Position numbers and translations under genes: made by a program | The notes under the pieces: model-generated | Databases searched by the model: none | Seen by the model: the letters and a program-made list of their open reading frames with translations, nothing else | Told to the model about the DNA's origin: nothing | Source of the DNA: Cordia subcordata | Taxonomy: Eukaryota > Streptophyta > Magnoliopsida > Boraginales > Cordiaceae | DNA: 64,000 bases | Assembly: GCA_028554755.1 (NCBI GenBank) | Contig: JAPTOF010000016.1 | Location: forward strand, 12,098,501 to 12,162,500 | Direction of reading: 5' to 3' | Shown here: piece after piece, positions 60,801 through 64,000 of the stretch | How the letters are laid out: each line of letters opens with the position of its first letter | Numbering within the stretch: position 1 is the first letter of the stretch

Positions 60801-61400
60801 ATTTTTTAACAATATTTTTTTATTTTTGAAATTTAAAAATACAATGTAAAAGAAAAACAAAATTAAACTAAAAAAATTTAAAATTTGTTTCTTATCTTTC
60901 TTCTTTCTTAGCATAAGGTGGCACTTGACTTTTTTTTTTTTTGGACAGTGCACGTGGAAGCCATGTTAGGAAAGGCACATCATTCTCTTGAGGCACACCA
61001 TTCGTAGGGTGCAGGATATGGAAGTTGTCCTGTAAAAGCCTCCAAAATTACTATTTGGCTATGGACTAGTTTATGATATCACCAAATCCTAACTTAGACC
61101 TACTGCGCATCCATTCTCACTATTCACTCAAGTCATTAGTTTATATAATAAGACCTTCGTACATTGCATCAATGCACAATGCAGAGAATGTAATGCACAA
61201 AACTCAATAGTATCGACAATGTCATGAGCGTATTATGTCTAATATCTGGTTATTATCATGTACATGTGATCTTTAGGTCATTCAATCCTAACATAGTCTA
61301 GGTCTCATCAGTGTGACTAGGATGAACTAGTTAGTTAATTAAGGAAATGTTCCTTAATAGTAATAAGTTTGAAATTGCCAACTTGTAAATCATGTCTTCT
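60801..61400. other. AT-rich and unassigned spacer
   Basis: No gene is recognised. A T tract (60931-60943) is followed by sequence that may be leader or LTR of the copia remnant to the right, but no LTR ends can be fixed. Confidence 0.3.
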
Positions 61401-62190
61401 AGAATGATAAACAAGTCACTTCTTTGTTAAAAAAAAGACTAGACTATAGTGCTCCTAGACTTTGTACATATTGATGTATGTTGGCCCATGAGCATACATG
61501 CTAAAGAGAGATGTTCTTACTTCATAGCATTTCTTGTGACTTATTAAGGTGTAGGTATGCCTACTATTAAACTTTCTTGGGATCTTGTGATGCTACAATC
61601 TGATGATAGAGATGAATATCTTTCTATAAGTTTCTTGGTTAACTAGAAGAGAATGAGATTTTCTCATAATGAGCTATTTCAAATATACCACAAAAGAATG
61701 GTGTCTTTGAATGGAGAAATCGAAAATATTTGACATAGTTTGATTCATTTCTTCGTTAACTAGAAAAGAATGAGATCCGCTCATAATGAACTTCTTCAGA
61801 TATACCATAAGAGAATAGTGTCTTTGAATGAAAAAATTGAACACTGTTGAAGATAGTTTGATCTGTTATATGTCACATAGATCTAATCATTTTAGGATGA
61901 AAGCGCTTGAGACAACTGCTAAAATGCTGAATTAAATACCTAGCAAGTCACTTCATAAAGGCACCATATAAGAAATGGTTCGAGTGTAAATTGATACCAT
62001 CTCACCTTAAGGTTAAAAAAATGTTTAGCACATATCAAGTATCTTATCATTGATAAGTTTGAATCAAAATTCGTCAATTGTTTGTTTAGTGGATTCTACT
62101 TCTACCATTATGATAGATAATGAATATTCATTAATTTTAGAGGAGTCTTTTCAAGAAAGAGTTTCTCAAATAAAAACCCCTTGATGATGA
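61401..62190 (+). pseudogene. Ty1/copia integrase fragment, decayed
   Basis: Broken frames read, in order, LCTYxCMLAHE / VHIDVCWPMSIHAKE (the 'HxDVCGPMS' block with the first catalytic Asp), DDRDEYLS (second, usually SDxGGEY), MVSLNGEIENI (usually NGVSERRN), then ALETTAKMLN and PSKSLHKG (usually ALETAAYILNRVPSKSV). It ends with a DNEYSLILEESFQERVSQ segment, equal to the 'FLEEEFLSRR' end. Many stops. Part of it is tandemly duplicated (see 61631-61868). Confidence 0.8.
61631..61868 (+). repeat. Tandem duplication of about 119 bp inside the copia integrase
   Basis: TTTCTTGGTTAACTAGAAGA (61631 on) and TTCTTCGTTAACTAGAAAAG (about 61750 on) start two copies that run in parallel through AATGAGAT, CTCATAATGA, ATACCA and GTGTCTTTGAATG. 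Copies differ by about 15%. Confidence 0.8.
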
Positions 62191-63600
62191 GCCTTGAGGA
62201 GTTATATAATAGGATAACAAACATTAATAGTTGAATATTTTATAGTTAGATATTTATTTCTTTAAAAAATAAATATTTGAATTAAAATATAATTAATTTT
62301 TTGATAAAACATTTGTATCAATATTATAAAAATTAATTTTAATATATTCAAATTTTATTTTGTAAAAAAAAAGAACTAATAAAAATTTATAATTTTTAGT
62401 ACATGTTGATTAGATAGGAGTTTGAAATATATATATATATATATATATATATTATTTATATTTGTGAAAGAAAAGGTAAAAATATAGAAAGAAATTAGAG
62501 AAAGAGTAGAATTACCCAAAAAAATGAAGAAATGATAGAATTCTCAAAATAAAAAAGGACAGCTAAAAGCTACTTGAAAGGCTAAAAATTTTAGCTTTCG
62601 AGAGAAGTTAGTTGAAACACTAAAAGCTATCTGTAAAGCTAGTTGAAATCCTATTTTACCAAACATCACTAAGTTGAATATATAGTGTTTTGACCAGTCA
62701 AAACATTAAAAATTACCTCAAAAGTTGTTGCCAAACACAGCCTAAGAGTGGCTTGTGTTGATCAAGGATAACGTTGTTAATTGGAGCTGCAACTCCTAAG
62801 GTGGATTAAACTCTTTAATCATGCTTTAAGTCAAATCCTAACTAACTAAGGAATCTTGCTGCAATATGGATTGAACCTAAAAACGATGCCTATAATCTAT
62901 GATTATTACATCTCTTATCTAACTTGGAGAAATCAGCAAAATCAAACTTATACAATGGTATATGAGTAGCATTTATATTCAAAGGTTTCACAACATTAGT
63001 CATAGAAAAGAAGATTCTTTATCATTATCAACAACATGATAATTTTCTCTTGCACTTTGGATAGCAAAATTTTTCACCAGATAAATTCCTTCTTCCCTCA
63101 AAATTGAGCAGTATCAGTCAATAAACCTTTTCTTGATGTTAGAAACAATTTGATCCCCTATTCACAGCAAAAGAACAACTAAAACAAATTCCACAACTTA
63201 AAAAATTTAAGTTGGCAATTCAACCCCTGAATAAATCATACCGTGGTATCAATAAATAACATTTCTAAGCTCATTTGTTGGACCACATGTTTACAACATC
63301 CGATAAGTGTGTATTTCGGACATTCAAACACCATGCATGGCTATTAGTGTGTGTGTGTGTGTATGAGGTAAATGCAAACAAAAATGGTGAATAGTAACTA
63401 AGCAAAAAATATGTAAAGTATCATTGAAAGTTATCTCATTGAAGGCTTGACAATTGAGATTCTTAACCACTCATTCTTTGACGTTTCATCACCCAAGGGA
63501 CACAAACATCGCCATGCATGAAAACACCTATGAACGAGACTTGAATATTGGATAGTTAAGCGCACCGGCATTGCATAAATGAAATTGAAGAAGATGAATA
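62191..63600. other. AT-rich intergenic sequence with MITE-like end
   Basis: An (AT)n tract lies at 62427-62451 and a (TG)n tract at 63345-63362. The segment ending GCCAAACACAGCCTAAG near 62748 resembles a MITE terminus and contains AAAGCTA-type subterminal repeats from about 62565, but I cannot find its other end. No gene is seen. Confidence 0.4.
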
Positions 63601-63615
63601 ATGAAACCCACAACA

Positions 63616-63835
63616 ACAATTGGCTAGGAAAAGCATAACGGTGCATGAATAAAGGAAGGGCTTGTAGATTTTGGATATCAATTAAATGCACCAATAAGTA
63701 AACCAATAGTTGATTGGGAGAAGCAATGCAATGCAAAAACAAAAAAAAATAATGAATTTTAGGCAGATGAATAGCCAATCGGGAGGAGCAATGCAATGCA
63801 AAAACAACAAAGTAGGGTTTGTAAATATTAGGCTT
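63616..63835. repeat. Three diverged tandem units of about 65-85 bp
   Basis: CAATTGGCTAGGAAAAGCAT, TTGATTGGGAGAAGCAATGC and CCAATCGGGAGGAGCAATGC start three successive units near 63622, 63711 and 63774. The last two share GAAGCAATGCAATGCAAAAAC-like cores; the first is more diverged. Frames across it on the minus strand (63431-63960) are repeat translation. Confidence 0.6.
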
Positions 63836-64000
63836 CCAATTGACCCAAAAAAGCCAAAAACTGATGTGTGTAATTTGTGTATGTTTGTATATATTGTTTG
63901 CTTATATTTTTTAGGGTGTTTTGAGCATAATTGAGCACATTTATGGTTGCATTTATGCACAATAGGCCTCTTGAATATATTGGTTTAATATATGTTAATT
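63836..64000. other. Right edge, unassigned
   Basis: AT-rich sequence running off the window with no recognisable feature. Confidence 0.3.

Noticed and set aside
60579..60953. 124-codon minus-strand frame
   Set aside because: Read through the AT-rich tandem array; F, L, I, Y and K only, so not a gene.
1..64000. CRISPR arrays, bacterial operons, origins or attachment sites
   Set aside because: No regularly spaced identical repeats with unique spacers; gene structure is eukaryotic throughout.

Overview
This is a plant nuclear window, almost certainly from a eudicot. It is AT-rich, its genes are split by introns with GT-AG ends, and most of it is transposable-element sequence. I see only three host genes, all in the left 37 kb. 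(1) A 12-exon membrane protein of the plant TauE/SafE family lies on the minus strand at 2889-7205. (2) A 7-exon rhomboid-like protease of the plastid RBL11 type lies on the plus strand at 25421-29307. (3) A 3-exon P-class pentatricopeptide-repeat protein, close to Arabidopsis At5g21222/At5g25630, lies on the minus strand at 31951-37312. I set exon boundaries by requiring splice sites, matching phases and conserved family sequence. The TauE and rhomboid models close perfectly in frame (1434 and 936 nt). The PPR model is one nucleotide short (1883 nt) because of an apparent single-base deletion in its central exon.

The three genes do not form a pathway. They are islands between repeats. The rhomboid and PPR genes converge, with a 750-bp hAT-type element between their 3' ends. 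The spacer between TauE and the rhomboid gene (7.2-25.4 kb) holds, in order: foldback and Tourist-like miniature elements, including two copies joined as a long inverted repeat at 12.3-13.2 kb; the end of a Ty1/copia element; a decayed minus-strand Ty3/gypsy polyprotein (Tat/Athila-like, 15.6-23.1 kb) split by a 4-kb solo LTR that itself carries a hAT-like element; and a copia-type 5' LTR with primer-binding site.

The most striking structure is at 44.0-59.4 kb. It is a nested stack of mobile elements. An old Ty3/gypsy element ('B', 44033-59422, flanked by the 5-bp repeat TAGAC) has been hit at least five times: by a second, chromodomain-type Ty3/gypsy element ('A') inside its 5' LTR; a hAT element in gag; a tRNA-derived SINE in gag; a TRIM-like miniature LTR element in integrase; and a Tourist/PIF-like element in the 3' LTR. 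Four of these five carry visible target-site duplications. Taking all of them out leaves a 4.9-kb element whose two LTRs are 370 and 393 bp long. Its reverse transcriptase core is missing. The right end (59.4-64 kb) holds a diverged short tandem array, a copia integrase fragment with an internal tandem duplication, and unassigned AT-rich sequence.

I found no tRNA or rRNA gene, no CRISPR array, and no host gene in 37.3-64 kb. Element calls rest on terminal repeats, target duplications and protein motifs read by eye; no database was searched.
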